The notes under the pieces are model-generated. The model worked only from the letters and a program-made list of their open reading frames with translations. It did no database searches and had not been told where the DNA came from. A stretch of 48,093 bases of DNA from Candidatus Poribacteria bacterium (GTDB lineage Bacteria; Poribacteria; WGA-4E; WGA-3G). Positions 34,116 to 42,011 of the stretch are shown here, in pieces. The stretch spans positions 1 to 48,093 of the forward strand of contig JAJEGI010000106.1 of NCBI GenBank assembly GCA_022819945.1, given 5' to 3'. The first letter of the stretch is position 1. Every line of letters begins with the position of its first letter. A program made the translations under genes and the position numbers.

Positions 34116-35066
34116 CTACTGGACCTGGGAGATTACCGATTTTTTATAGACGAAGTCCGCTAACATGTTGATGAATTTAGGGTGTGCGCCGACAGTTCCC
34201 GCTCGGATGAAATCAATTCCGCACGCTTCTGCCGTTTCTGCTGCCTCTATGTCAAGATCGTAGAGTACTTCAACGTGATCACAGAGGAAACCGATGGGTG
34301 AAGCGACGACGGTGTCAATACCTTCTTCTTTTCGGGCTTTAAGCCAGTCATTGATATCGGGCTGTGTCCAGGGTATCGGGCTGCTTTCTACTTCGCTTTG
34401 GTATGCCAAACTGAACCGGGTTTTCCCAATTAATTGGGCGACTGCTTCAGCGGTTTTTCCGAACTGCTGTGTATAAGGTGAATTAGCTGCCGCTGCTTGT
34501 GGGATTGCGTGTGCTGTGAAAACAAGCTCGGCACATTCTAACTTGTCCGCACATGCGGATTTGATAATTTCAGCAATAGCGCTGACATAGCCTCTATGTG
34601 TGTACCACGGGTCGAGATAATCGATCGTCGGTTTCTCACCATCAACTGCGTGGATTCCTTTTTTTACTTCCTGTTGATACCACTCCCAACTGAATTTAGA
34701 TTGGTGTGGTGCCATGATAATGCCGAGTATTTTACGGTGTCCTTTTTGTGCCATTTCGGCGATGACTTCCTTTAAATAAGGTGCCCAATGCCTGAACCCT
34801 GCATAAACGGGGAGGGGTAGATCGCGTGCTTGCAAAGCATTTTCTAAAGTTTCGGCTTGTTTGAAAGTCAATTCGTTGAATGGTGAAAATCCACCTAATT
34901 TTATATAATGCGCCGCGATGTCTTTTACGCGTTCTACTTGGGATTCGGCTGCCCCGGCGATACCTTCAACAAAACAGTAGGCTTCGCCCGGACAAGTATC
35001 GTATTTTTGGCAACATCCAGGTGTTGGACCGCCAAATGCAACGAGTAAAACGCTGTCGTATTTCAT
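34116..35066 (-). CDS. hemH: Ferrochelatase with Cys-rich N-terminus
   Basis: A 316-aa enzyme that inserts Fe(II) into the porphyrin ring. The catalytic His lies in FTAHAIPQ and the conserved Glu in GFLCDHVEVLYDLD; other family segments are YAGFRHWAPYL and GGFSPFNELT. Length is normal. The N-terminal loop after LLVAFGGPTPG carries four Cys within 14 residues (Cys18, 19, 25, 31; C-C-x5-C-x5-C), which is unusual and might bind a metal or an iron-sulfur cluster. Known [2Fe-2S] ferrochelatases place their ligands elsewhere. The ribosome binding site AGGAGA precedes the ATG. It lies in the haem run between the MBL-TPR gene and hemY. Depending on the partner it could act on coproporphyrin III (CpfC-type). 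Confidence 0.92.
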   Translation of the reverse strand: MKYDSVLLVAFGGPTPGCCQKYDTCPGEAYCFVEGIAGAAESQVERVKDIAAHYIKLGGFSPFNELTFKQAETLENALQARDLPLPVYAGFRHWAPYLKEVIAEMAQKGHRKILGIIMAPHQSKFSWEWYQQEVKKGIHAVDGEKPTIDYLDPWYTHRGYVSAIAEIIKSACADKLECAELVFTAHAIPQAAAANSPYTQQFGKTAEAVAQLIGKTRFSLAYQSEVESSPIPWTQPDINDWLKARKEEGIDTVVASPIGFLCDHVEVLYDLDIEAAETAEACGIDFIRAGTVGAHPKFINMLADFVYKKSVISQVQ

Positions 35067-35078
35067 TTTAATATTCTC

Positions 35079-36536
35079 CTATACCATGTTAGCTAACTGT
35101 GCTGGCATGAATCGTGCGTCGGCGTTAATTGCCTTCGCGAAAGCCTCACGTGCCAAGGTTTCGTTTCCATCTGTTCGATGCGCGAGTCCGATAGAAAAAT
35201 AGGCTTGTGCGAGTTGCGTACCGTGAAGTCCGCTGACCAAAGCCTTATAAATAGCCTCCAATCCCGTTTTTGTTTCATCGCCATTCCGGTAAGCAGAGAG
35301 GATGTGGTTGTACCCACGCAAAAGGTGTGCTGGTGCGTAATCGGGGTTGAGTTCAAGTGCGATATTGAGTGCTTCTTTTGCCTCGGCGAAGAAATCCCCC
35401 TTTTCAAGAACGCTCGACACGGTTCGGGATGTTTGTGTAAGGAGATTTGCGTATTCCGTCCACGCGTCAGGCAGATTCGCATATTTTTCGGTTGCGGTTT
35501 TCAAGATAGCGATTGCTAACCCGAAGTCGTTGCCCTCGGCGACCTCTTCGGCGGTTTCTCGGTAGGCTTCAAAGTCCTGAAGTTGATGTATTTTTTGCTG
35601 AAGTTTTTGGGCATCTGTCGTTGGGATCACCGAAGGTTTCAGGTGTTGCCAACCCGGTTCCGGATCGTCAATCAACCCGCGGTAAACCCTTAAAATCGCA
35701 TAGCGGGGTGTTCCCCAAACCTCAGCAATAGAACGAATCCAGTCGGGTAGATTCGCTTCTATTTTAGTGAGCAGTTCGGTTAAAGACATCCCCTGTTCAA
35801 CGTATTTTCGGACCTCTGTTAGGAAATAGGACTCTATCTGGAGCAGCAGGTCTATTTCGGCATCTCGCGCTAAAGGACCGTGTCCTGGTAGTACACATTT
35901 AGGTGTGTAGTTACGGAGTTCTTTAATTGTATTAATCCAGTCGTGGTTTGCCATGAGCCCTTCGTTCATAACAGGTTGCCCAAAGATGGGAAAACTCCCT
36001 GTCATGACAGTGTCGCCGGAGACGATGCAATCTTCTGCTGGGACTCTGATAGCGGTGGCATCATCTGTCTCGGCTTTCCCCAAATAAACGAGGTGCAGGG
36101 GTTGATTGCCTAAATCGAGTTCGGTTTCGTGTGTGAACGTCTGCTGTGGAAGGAAGGGCGGATCGCCTAATGTAAAGCCTCGGGAGCGTAAGAACGCCTC
36201 CTGTCGGGGTGCTCTGTTTACCATGAAGTCCTTAGTCATCTCGCGTGCGACGACGGTTGCGCCTGCCTGGCGAAAAATAATGTTTCCGTTTGTATGATCC
36301 CAATGGTAGTGTGTGTTAATCGCATACAGGATTGGTTTGTCTGTGATGGTACGGATCGCGTTGTAAAGTCTGCGTGCCATCATCTGGTTCACCTGTGTAT
36401 CAATTACGGCTACGGCGTTATCTCCTATGATAATGGAAGAATTGACGATATTGCGAAATAGATAGACCCGTTCTGTTACCTTAACAAGCTGCCCATATTG
36501 TCGTGGTGCGAAAGGGTTTTCAGGCATGTTTCTCAT
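35079..36536 (-). CDS. MBL-fold metallohydrolase with C-terminal TPR domain
   Basis: A 485-aa protein. Residues about 10-250 form a metallo-beta-lactamase fold. The dinuclear metal motif H-x-H-x-D-H is present in INTHYHWDHTNGN, and further ligands are likely in CIVSGDTVMTGS and VLPGHGPLA. The second half carries tetratricopeptide-like helices (YANLLTQTSRTVSS, LNPDYAPAHLLRGYNHILSA, YFSIGLAHRTDGNETLA). No signal peptide is seen, so it is probably cytoplasmic. The substrate is unknown. It sits in the hem cluster, 12 bases before hemH and 103 bases after hemE, so a role in porphyrin or thiol metabolism is conceivable but not shown. The upstream gap contains a palindromic element. Confidence 0.85.
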   Translation of the reverse strand: MRNMPENPFAPRQYGQLVKVTERVYLFRNIVNSSIIIGDNAVAVIDTQVNQMMARRLYNAIRTITDKPILYAINTHYHWDHTNGNIIFRQAGATVVAREMTKDFMVNRAPRQEAFLRSRGFTLGDPPFLPQQTFTHETELDLGNQPLHLVYLGKAETDDATAIRVPAEDCIVSGDTVMTGSFPIFGQPVMNEGLMANHDWINTIKELRNYTPKCVLPGHGPLARDAEIDLLLQIESYFLTEVRKYVEQGMSLTELLTKIEANLPDWIRSIAEVWGTPRYAILRVYRGLIDDPEPGWQHLKPSVIPTTDAQKLQQKIHQLQDFEAYRETAEEVAEGNDFGLAIAILKTATEKYANLPDAWTEYANLLTQTSRTVSSVLEKGDFFAEAKEALNIALELNPDYAPAHLLRGYNHILSAYRNGDETKTGLEAIYKALVSGLHGTQLAQAYFSIGLAHRTDGNETLAREAFAKAINADARFMPAQLANMV

Positions 36537-36547
36537 TTATGTTCCTT

Positions 36548-36635
36548 AGGACTTACGCTGCTGATGAGGACCTACGGCCCGCAGGCCGCTGGCGAGGTTT
36601 TAAACCTCGCCAGCAAAGGGCACTGCGTAAGTCCT
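36548..36635. repeat. MITE-like palindromic element between hemE and the MBL gene
   Basis: Terminal inverted repeats AGGACTTACGC (36548-36558) and GCGTAAGTCCT (36625-36635) are perfect over 11 bp. In the centre GCTGGCGAGGTTT (36588-36600) and AAACCTCGCCAGC (36602-36614) are a perfect 13-bp palindrome around one base. No coding capacity. The same terminal motif occurs at 41851-41920 and in part at 1951 onward. A folded transcript could modulate or terminate expression between hemE and the downstream genes. Confidence 0.75.
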
Positions 36636-36639
36636 GTTC

Positions 36640-37719
36640 CTAAAGCGTTTTTGCGATATTTACGAAATGTTTAACGTTATCGAAAGGTGTGTCTCTGTGG
36701 AGTCCGTGGCTTAAGTTCAATATATGTCCTATTCTGCCACCGTGTTTCAAGCAGGTTTTGACAGCTGCGGTGATGTCGTCGGATGTTCCGTCTCGGAGAA
36801 TATCGTTATCAACGTTTCCCTGAAAAGCGACGGTGCTGTCAGTTTTAGCTTTAGCTTCGCTGAGGTCTACGCATTTGCCAACACTGAGTACATCTGCGCC
36901 ACTTTGATGCATTAAATCAAGATAAGTGCACTCCTTGGCGAAAAGTATGCCCGGCGCCTCCGAGTTCAGTTCAGCGAAAATTTGCTGGTGATACGGAAAC
37001 GCGAAATCCTCATATATGCGTCTCGGTAAGACATCCGCGATAGACTCGAACAGTTGGACGACCTGAACACCCGCATCAATTTGATAATTCAGATAGTTAA
37101 TGGTCATCTGTGTTAACTTGTTTAACAAACGATGCAAGAGTTTCGGTGCTTCTTCGATCATTTGGAAAACAGGTGTTGCTTTTTCCGATATGCCAGTCCC
37201 TCGTTTGATAGGACTTTCTCCAGCGATAAGAAAAAATGCGAGCGTTAAAGGTGCCCCAGCAAAACCGATAAGCGGTAGTTCGCCGTTGAGGGTTTCACGT
37301 AGTTTGCGAATGACAGTTCCTGTGAACACTAATTGCGAAGCGGGTGCATCAACCGGTTGGAGTGCGTCGATTTGTGCCTGCGTCCGAATCGGTGGGTTTA
37401 AAATGGGGCCTGGGTCAAATCGGAAATGTGCGCCCATGGGGGCAAGGGGTGTAAGAATATCCTTGTAGACAATAATGGCATCAACACCGATGCGTTTTGG
37501 CAGCAGTGAAATCTTAACTGCGGATTCAACATCGGTATCTGACATCGGTGCGGGACAGGTACGGAAGAGTTGTTCCAAAGGGAGATTAAGTGCTTGCCGA
37601 ATCTGTCGATAAAGCGGATCTGATCTGCCTGCCTGCCGCATCATCCACACAGGTACACGTTTCACTGGCAGACAGCGCGCAGCACGAAGAAGTAAGTCGT
37701 TTTTTAATTGTTGTTTCAT
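36640..37719 (-). CDS. hemE: Uroporphyrinogen decarboxylase
   Basis: A 359-aa enzyme that decarboxylates uroporphyrinogen III to coproporphyrinogen III. Signatures visible are RVPVWMMRQAGRSDPLYR (family RPVWMMRQAGR), the segment DAIIVYKDILTPLAPMG with a substrate-contacting Asp region, and AFAGAPLTLAFFLI-like LIGFAGAPLTLA. QLFESIADVL and LSHGLHRDTPFDNV follow near the C-terminus. Length is normal for HemE. The start codon follows a weak GAAGAGG. It is the first haem gene of the run, 19 bases downstream of the LamG gene, and is separated from the rest of the hem genes by the palindromic element at 36548-36635. Confidence 0.95.
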   Translation of the reverse strand: MKQQLKNDLLLRAARCLPVKRVPVWMMRQAGRSDPLYRQIRQALNLPLEQLFRTCPAPMSDTDVESAVKISLLPKRIGVDAIIVYKDILTPLAPMGAHFRFDPGPILNPPIRTQAQIDALQPVDAPASQLVFTGTVIRKLRETLNGELPLIGFAGAPLTLAFFLIAGESPIKRGTGISEKATPVFQMIEEAPKLLHRLLNKLTQMTINYLNYQIDAGVQVVQLFESIADVLPRRIYEDFAFPYHQQIFAELNSEAPGILFAKECTYLDLMHQSGADVLSVGKCVDLSEAKAKTDSTVAFQGNVDNDILRDGTSDDITAAVKTCLKHGGRIGHILNLSHGLHRDTPFDNVKHFVNIAKTL

Positions 37720-37738
37720 GCTCGCAGGGTTTACCTCT

Positions 37739-38587
37739 TCAATGCGTTTTTAAGCTGCTCCATGTCGTTGTTAATTTGCCTACCGGTTCTACAGGTGCAA
37801 CACCAAGTACTTTACCGACACCATCTTCCATAAGCGTTTTTAAGTCTGCTTCGCTTAGGGTATCGCTAAACATCGCGACATCGTCAACGATGCCTTTGAA
37901 ATAACCGCCATCACATCCGTGTCCTGCTGGGCACAGCCCACTTCCGATAAGTAACCCTTTTTCGGGTGCGCCGACTTTATTGGGTCCCTTTGACTTAAAT
38001 TCGCCATTGATATAGAGTTCGTATTCAGTTCCGTTGTAGATACCGGCAATGAAGTACCACTCGCCAGGCTTATTAAGTGGGGTCGTTGCGGCTGCACACC
38101 CGGCTTGGCAGCTTTTGAATTCAAAGTTGCCGGCGTTCCAGAATTCAAACCACCAATTCGCGCCTCCGCCGTCACCGGGATTTCCGTTGGCGATGACGAG
38201 CGTAGCGGAGCCTTTTCCTGCGGGATTGTTACCGCCGACTGCCGTCGGGTATATCCAGTAAGTGACGGTGAATTTCTCTGGATTGAACAGTGGTGATGGT
38301 GCGATCTCAACGTAATCATCTTTTCCGTCGAATATGACAGCGTCTCCGAATTGTCCATCCTCCCATTTCGCGCCTTCCTTGAGTTCACCATCATTATCGT
38401 TCCCGGATAAATCCTTAGTGGTTTTCCCGTTGCCTTCATCAAATAGCCAAATCCCCACAACTGTCTTAGGATCAATTTTGGCGCTGCTCGTCGGAGCGTA
38501 GTAGCCTGAGAAGATTATGCCGACGATACCCATCAAGATCAGGTATTGTTTCGGTTTGCTAACGGAGAATCTGATGAGAGGCCTCAT
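37739..38587 (-). CDS. Secreted LamG/concanavalin A-like domain protein
   Basis: A 282-aa exported protein with a signal-anchor-like N-terminus (LILMGIVGIIFSGYYA). A single LamG/laminin-G-like jelly-roll follows (about residues 40-250): VVGIWLFDEGNGKTTKDLSG, DAVIFDGKDDYVEIAPS, FTVTYWIYP, WYFIAGIYNGTEYELYING and FKGIVDDVAMFS. The short C-terminal tail is unstructured. The start overlaps the preceding gene by four bases (ATGA), with GGAGG inside the upstream gene, so the two are translationally coupled. LamG proteins of this type are abundant in sponge-associated Poribacteria, Planctomycetes and related groups, where they may bind glycans. Two Cys pairs (KSCQAGC, LCPAGHGC) could form disulfides. 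Confidence 0.85.
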   Translation of the reverse strand: MRPLIRFSVSKPKQYLILMGIVGIIFSGYYAPTSSAKIDPKTVVGIWLFDEGNGKTTKDLSGNDNDGELKEGAKWEDGQFGDAVIFDGKDDYVEIAPSPLFNPEKFTVTYWIYPTAVGGNNPAGKGSATLVIANGNPGDGGGANWWFEFWNAGNFEFKSCQAGCAAATTPLNKPGEWYFIAGIYNGTEYELYINGEFKSKGPNKVGAPEKGLLIGSGLCPAGHGCDGGYFKGIVDDVAMFSDTLSEADLKTLMEDGVGKVLGVAPVEPVGKLTTTWSSLKTH

Positions 38588-38928
38588 TGTGAAATGCCTC
38601 CTTTTTGGTGTCGTTCAAGGAACTGCCGTAGTTTAGCAAAACTTTTAACGTTCTTCATAATCCTACCGCTTTCACGCTCCTCAAGATAAAGGAGAAAGCC
38701 CATAACGTAAAGGCTTATGAAAAACAATAAAAATCCTGTGACACATCGTCCGATTGCCCAATAATCGCGTTGGAGACTCAGGTACGGGGTGAAAGTCGCG
38801 GTGTCCGTGTTTGCCTCTGCCGCATCCTGCTTGGGCCACTCCACCGTAACAAAGTCACCCCACCCAGTTATCCCCAGCGATAGAAAGGCAATCGAAAGGA
38901 CAAAAACGATGAAAAATGGGATACCCAT
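38584..38928 (-). CDS. Small membrane protein, two transmembrane segments
   Basis: A 114-aa protein. Segment one is the N-terminal hydrophobic stretch (MGIPFFIVFVLSIAFLSLGI, possibly an uncleaved signal), segment two about residues 60-83 (GFLLFFISLYVMGFLLYL). Between them an acidic extracytoplasmic stretch contains WPKQDAAEANTDTATFTP; the C-terminal tail is basic. No family recognised. It overlaps the LamG gene by four bases and starts 12 bases after the alcohol dehydrogenase gene, so it is in the same transcription unit. Confidence 0.6.
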   Translation of the reverse strand: MGIPFFIVFVLSIAFLSLGITGWGDFVTVEWPKQDAAEANTDTATFTPYLSLQRDYWAIGRCVTGFLLFFISLYVMGFLLYLEERESGRIMKNVKSFAKLRQFLERHQKGGISQ

Positions 38929-38940
38929 GTTAGATACCGG

Positions 38941-40011
38941 TTAGTCAGAGACTTTAATCAATCCCTTTGTGCAAGCATCTTCACGGTTGCGAACCTTTGT
39001 TATCCCATCAACGAGCGATTCAAGCGGAAATTCGTGGCTAATGATTTTGTCCATGTTGACATCGCCGCTCGAAATAAGTTGAACTGCTTCTTCCCACGTG
39101 TCGGGTGCCAGCCAAGAGAACCGAATAGTTTTATCATCAAGGATGGTATCAAGGATAGGGACCTGCATGACATCAGTGTCGCCGGGGAGTCCGAAGATAA
39201 CGACGGTTGCGTGCCGTCCTGTAATTTTCAATGCGGTGTGAATTGCGTCAAGTGAGCTGGTAGCTGTAATTGCGCGGTCCGCCAATTCGCCGTTATTAAG
39301 TTCCTCAATTGTCGCCCCGAGGTCTTCAACGTAGTGTGGGGAGTTGGTATCGCTAACGTTGACGACGACATCTGCGCCGAGTTCTTTACCGCAATCCAAG
39401 CGATAATCGCGAGTTCCGACCAGCAGAACGTTTTTCAAGCCGCGGCTTTTCAATACCTGCACCATCATCAAGCCGATAGGTCCCGGTCCGAAGACAACGG
39501 CGGTCTGTCCTTCTTCAGCGTTAAGATTGTTGACGGCGTAGAGTCCACATGCGAGGGGTTCTGTTAATGCGCCTTGATCATAAGTAACGTTATCGGGTAA
39601 TTTGACGGTCCAGCGATAATCAGAGACTGCGTATTCTGCGAATCCGCCATCAACGCCGACACCTAAGACGCGTTTTTCTGGACACAGGTTGGATAAACCT
39701 TTCTTGCTCCAAAAAGAGTCCGGGTTTGATTGGACGGGGTTGACGACAACGCGGTCTCCTACTTTAAACCCACCGGTTGCTCCTGCTTCGCTACCAACGT
39801 CAACGACTTCGCCGGTAAATTCGTGGCCGAGGATAAGGGGTCCTTTCCCATCGTCGGTTTCGAGTGAACTGTTACCAAAATAATATGCGACATCCGAACC
39901 GCAGATGCCTACTGACCGTACTTGAACTAACAGGTCATTATCGCCGGGTTCTGGTACGGGTCGGTCTTCGAGGCTCATTGATTCGGGTTCATAAAAAATT
40001 TGAGATTTCAT
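38941..40011 (-). CDS. Zinc-dependent medium-chain alcohol dehydrogenase lacking the structural-zinc Cys cluster
   Basis: A 356-aa medium-chain dehydrogenase/reductase. Catalytic zinc ligands are visible: Cys37 in VGICGSDVAYY and His63-Glu64 in LGHEFTGEV. The Rossmann nucleotide motif is AVVFGPGPIGLMMVQVL. Relatives include sorbitol, threonine and glutathione-independent dehydrogenases. The structural-zinc loop that normally has four Cys here reads NPVQSNPDSFWSKKGLSNLC with a single Cys, so the structural zinc is likely absent, as in some polyol dehydrogenases. The ribosome binding site AAAGGAGGCGG is very strong. It begins the long minus-strand run leading into the LamG and haem genes. The substrate is probably a polyol or amino-alcohol. 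Confidence 0.85.
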   Translation of the reverse strand: MKSQIFYEPESMSLEDRPVPEPGDNDLLVQVRSVGICGSDVAYYFGNSSLETDDGKGPLILGHEFTGEVVDVGSEAGATGGFKVGDRVVVNPVQSNPDSFWSKKGLSNLCPEKRVLGVGVDGGFAEYAVSDYRWTVKLPDNVTYDQGALTEPLACGLYAVNNLNAEEGQTAVVFGPGPIGLMMVQVLKSRGLKNVLLVGTRDYRLDCGKELGADVVVNVSDTNSPHYVEDLGATIEELNNGELADRAITATSSLDAIHTALKITGRHATVVIFGLPGDTDVMQVPILDTILDDKTIRFSWLAPDTWEEAVQLISSGDVNMDKIISHEFPLESLVDGITKVRNREDACTKGLIKVSD

Positions 40012-40159
40012 TAATCTATCCGCCTCCTTTAAATCTTATGGATGCAGTTATTTTAGCATGTCTACATTATATTTTGCAATCAAATTTAAATCAATACCAG
40101 AGGCACTCAATTTTAAGCAATTATTGGGTTTCACGTCTTCTTTACAAGGATCCGGTGAT

Positions 40160-40289
40160 GTAAAATTTCACAGTTTTCATAGCAAATCGGGAAACTATGA
40201 ATTTTTATGAAGTGCCTTAAACGCAATCCATAAGTAGGTTTTTGAGGGTTTGCGTGGGGCGTGCTATGAAAGTTGCTATGAAATTTTAC
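40160..40289. repeat. Interrupted inverted repeat in the gap 40012-40312
   Basis: TTGCTATGAAATTTTAC (40273-40289) is complementary to the arm at 40160-40185, which reads GTAAAATTTCA, a 9-base insertion (CAGTTTTCA), then TAGCAA. The arms could form a long hairpin upstream of the dehydrogenase gene. The remaining intergenic sequence is AT-rich with no recognisable gene. Confidence 0.45.
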
Positions 40290-40312
40290 GACGAATGAAT
40301 ATCTATGCCGCT

Positions 40313-41155
40313 TTAGAAAATGAAACGCATCTCCAAGAGCAGAAATCGGCTGCAGAACTCGCCGAGGAAGACTGTAATAATAGCAATGAAAAGAAACCCT
40401 GTTGCAGCTCGTGTTGCGCCAAGCGCATCGCGGGCAACGGATTTAGGACGCAAGCAGTCCCATGTGATGAAATAGAGGATCAATGTGCCAGCGATGCCTA
40501 TCAGCACTCGCATTCCGAAGATGATCTGGTAGAAAAGGTTAAAAGCGACAACATCTGCGGATCGCTGCCTGAAAAAGATGTTTAGACAGAGCAGGACACT
40601 CATTCCTAAAAGGGTCCAGAGCAGGACGGTATTAAACCGTTTCAGGAAGTTTACCGGCAAATCGGGTGTTACAAGATACCAGTGTCCAAACCACATGCCG
40701 CTATGAACAGCACCGAGTAGCACAGATGCGATCAAGAATTGGAGTGGGAGTAGCAACATTTCGCCGGGAAGTTGAATAATTTGGTAGTAACGCTGCGCAC
40801 TCAAAACGATCCATGCAGCCCCACAAATTACGCCGAGAAAAAAAAGTATTTGAGTCAACAGCGGGATTTTGAACCACCAACTCAACGTATAGATAAAGAG
40901 GATAAGAACGAAGGCGATAACTAAAACGGATTCTGGGGTCTCCCAGAACCCGAAAAAATGGAGAAACGTGACAGGTTGCCGATGGAGTGCCAAATCTGCG
41001 CACCGCGATAAAACGCTTACAAATAGGTAAATGCTCCCCATCAAACGATAGAAGTTAGCTCCTACTAACGCTTTCGGGACTAAGAAAAGTAGCGCAAATC
41101 CGCCGACGGCGAGTTGACTGAAAACGAGATAAAAAACATCAAGTATACTAAACAT
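40313..41155 (-). CDS. Polytopic membrane protein of unknown function
   Basis: About 280 aa from the ATG at 41155 (two GTG codons just upstream are alternative starts). Roughly eight hydrophobic segments are visible, with His residues near membrane boundaries (LALHRQPVTFLHFFG, GAVHSGMWFGHWYLV) and the motif FLGEFCSRFLLLEM near the C-terminus. The topology and the latter motif are reminiscent of NrfD/DmsC-type quinol-interacting anchors, but no firm family match can be made by eye. The His pairs could ligate haem. It lies downstream of, but separated by a terminator from, the rplL gene. It is not part of the ribosomal operon. Confidence 0.5.
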   Translation of the reverse strand: MFSILDVFYLVFSQLAVGGFALLFLVPKALVGANFYRLMGSIYLFVSVLSRCADLALHRQPVTFLHFFGFWETPESVLVIAFVLILFIYTLSWWFKIPLLTQILFFLGVICGAAWIVLSAQRYYQIIQLPGEMLLLPLQFLIASVLLGAVHSGMWFGHWYLVTPDLPVNFLKRFNTVLLWTLLGMSVLLCLNIFFRQRSADVVAFNLFYQIIFGMRVLIGIAGTLILYFITWDCLRPKSVARDALGATRAATGFLFIAIITVFLGEFCSRFLLLEMRFIF

Positions 41156-41284
41156 CGGCACCACTCGGTAATTCTCGGTCAGCGCGGTTGAGCAAAATTT
41201 TAAGAAACAAATTTAGGTTTTCAGGAAAGATGGAAGACAGGAAGATTGGTAGAAGTGCTTGTGTTTGCTATCTTCCATACTTTC

Positions 41285-41353
41285 AACAAAAACGGAAACC
41301 CATTACAGTTCGCCGTAGCGTATTGCTATGCTCAAGAACCATAATGGGTTTCC
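41285..41353 (-). terminator. Rho-independent terminator after rplL
   Basis: GGAAACCCATTA (41294-41305) pairs perfectly with TAATGGGTTTCC (41342-41353), with a smaller hairpin inside the loop (TAGC/GCTA). On the minus strand the stem is followed by a T tract (opposite the A run at about 41287-41292). It closes the ribosomal-protein operon about 60 bases past the rplL stop. Confidence 0.8.
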
Positions 41354-41410
41354 TGTTGTGATTCGTGGTTTCAGCCCGCGTTGTCTGGATGTCAGACAGC
41401 GTACCTTTAG

Positions 41411-41818
41411 TTAGATAATTTCGACGACTGCGCCGAGTTCCTCAAGTTGCTCTTTCGCCTTATCAGCATCTTCTTTAGAGACACCTTCTTGAATGACGAC
41501 GGGTGCGGATTCAACTTTTTCTTTGGCTTCTTTCAAGCCGAGTCCAGTAATTGAACGCACCTCTTTGATAACAGGAATTTTGTTGGCGCCGAATTCCTTG
41601 AGTTGGACATCAAATTCGGTTTTCTCTTCCGCTGCGGCCTCTTCTTCTCCAGCTGCGGCTGCGCCATCTGCGGCTGGCATTACGCCGGGCATAGCGATTG
41701 CCGGTGCGGCTGATGCGCTGACACCAAATTTATCTTCCAATGCTTTGACGAGTTCGGAAAGTTCCAAAACGGTCATATTGCTAATTTCGTCAATCAATTT
41801 TTCCATATCTGCGGCCAT
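41411..41818 (-). CDS. rplL: 50S ribosomal protein L7/L12
   Basis: 135 aa from the ATG at 41818 (AGGAAGGA upstream). The frame continues further upstream into a palindromic element and is not part of the protein. The N-terminal dimerisation domain ([22 protein letters not shown]), the Ala/Glu-rich hinge ([18 protein letters not shown]) and the C-terminal factor-binding domain ([20 protein letters not shown]) are all recognisable. Slightly longer than the usual 120-128 aa, owing to the hinge. It forms the stalk that recruits translation factors. It is the last gene of the rplKAJL run; rpoB does not follow, and a terminator does. Confidence 0.95.
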   Translation of the reverse strand: MAADMEKLIDEISNMTVLELSELVKALEDKFGVSASAAPAIAMPGVMPAADGAAAAGEEEAAAEEKTEFDVQLKEFGANKIPVIKEVRSITGLGLKEAKEKVESAPVVIQEGVSKEDADKAKEQLEELGAVVEII

Positions 41819-41842
41819 GTTTTTATCCTTCCTATAAGTAAT

Positions 41843-41933
41843 ACTAAGTAGACTTACGCATCCGCCTTGCAGGCGGGGTTTCAAACCCCATCTGCAGCAG
41901 TGGGGGCTGCGTAAATCCTGACTAAGTTGACTT
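41843..41933. repeat. MITE-like palindromic element between rplJ and rplL
   Basis: Inverted termini GACTTACGCA (41851-41860) and GCGTAAATCCTG (41909-41920) match the ends of the element at 36548-36635 with one or two changes. The inner arm AGGCGGGGTTTCAAACCCC is also palindromic. Flanking direct repeats ACTAAGTAGACTT (41843-41855) and ACTAAGTTGACTT (41921-41933) resemble a diverged target-site duplication. Confidence 0.7.
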
Positions 41934-42011
41934 GATTAGAAGTTTTCTGATCAAGCGATGCGGAAAAGAAGGGCGCGGTGCCCTGGTTTCCGCCAACATT
42001 TCGTATAAGTG

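Noticed and set aside
40250..40585. Plus-strand open frame with Cys- and Glu-rich product
   Set aside because: It overlaps the polytopic membrane-protein gene on the opposite strand, which has strong hydrophobic periodicity; the Cys-rich product has no family match.
41819..41884. N-terminal extension of rplL
   Set aside because: The extra codons lie in a palindromic element, and L7/L12 proteins begin at MAADMEK-type sequences with the AGGAAGGA site just upstream.
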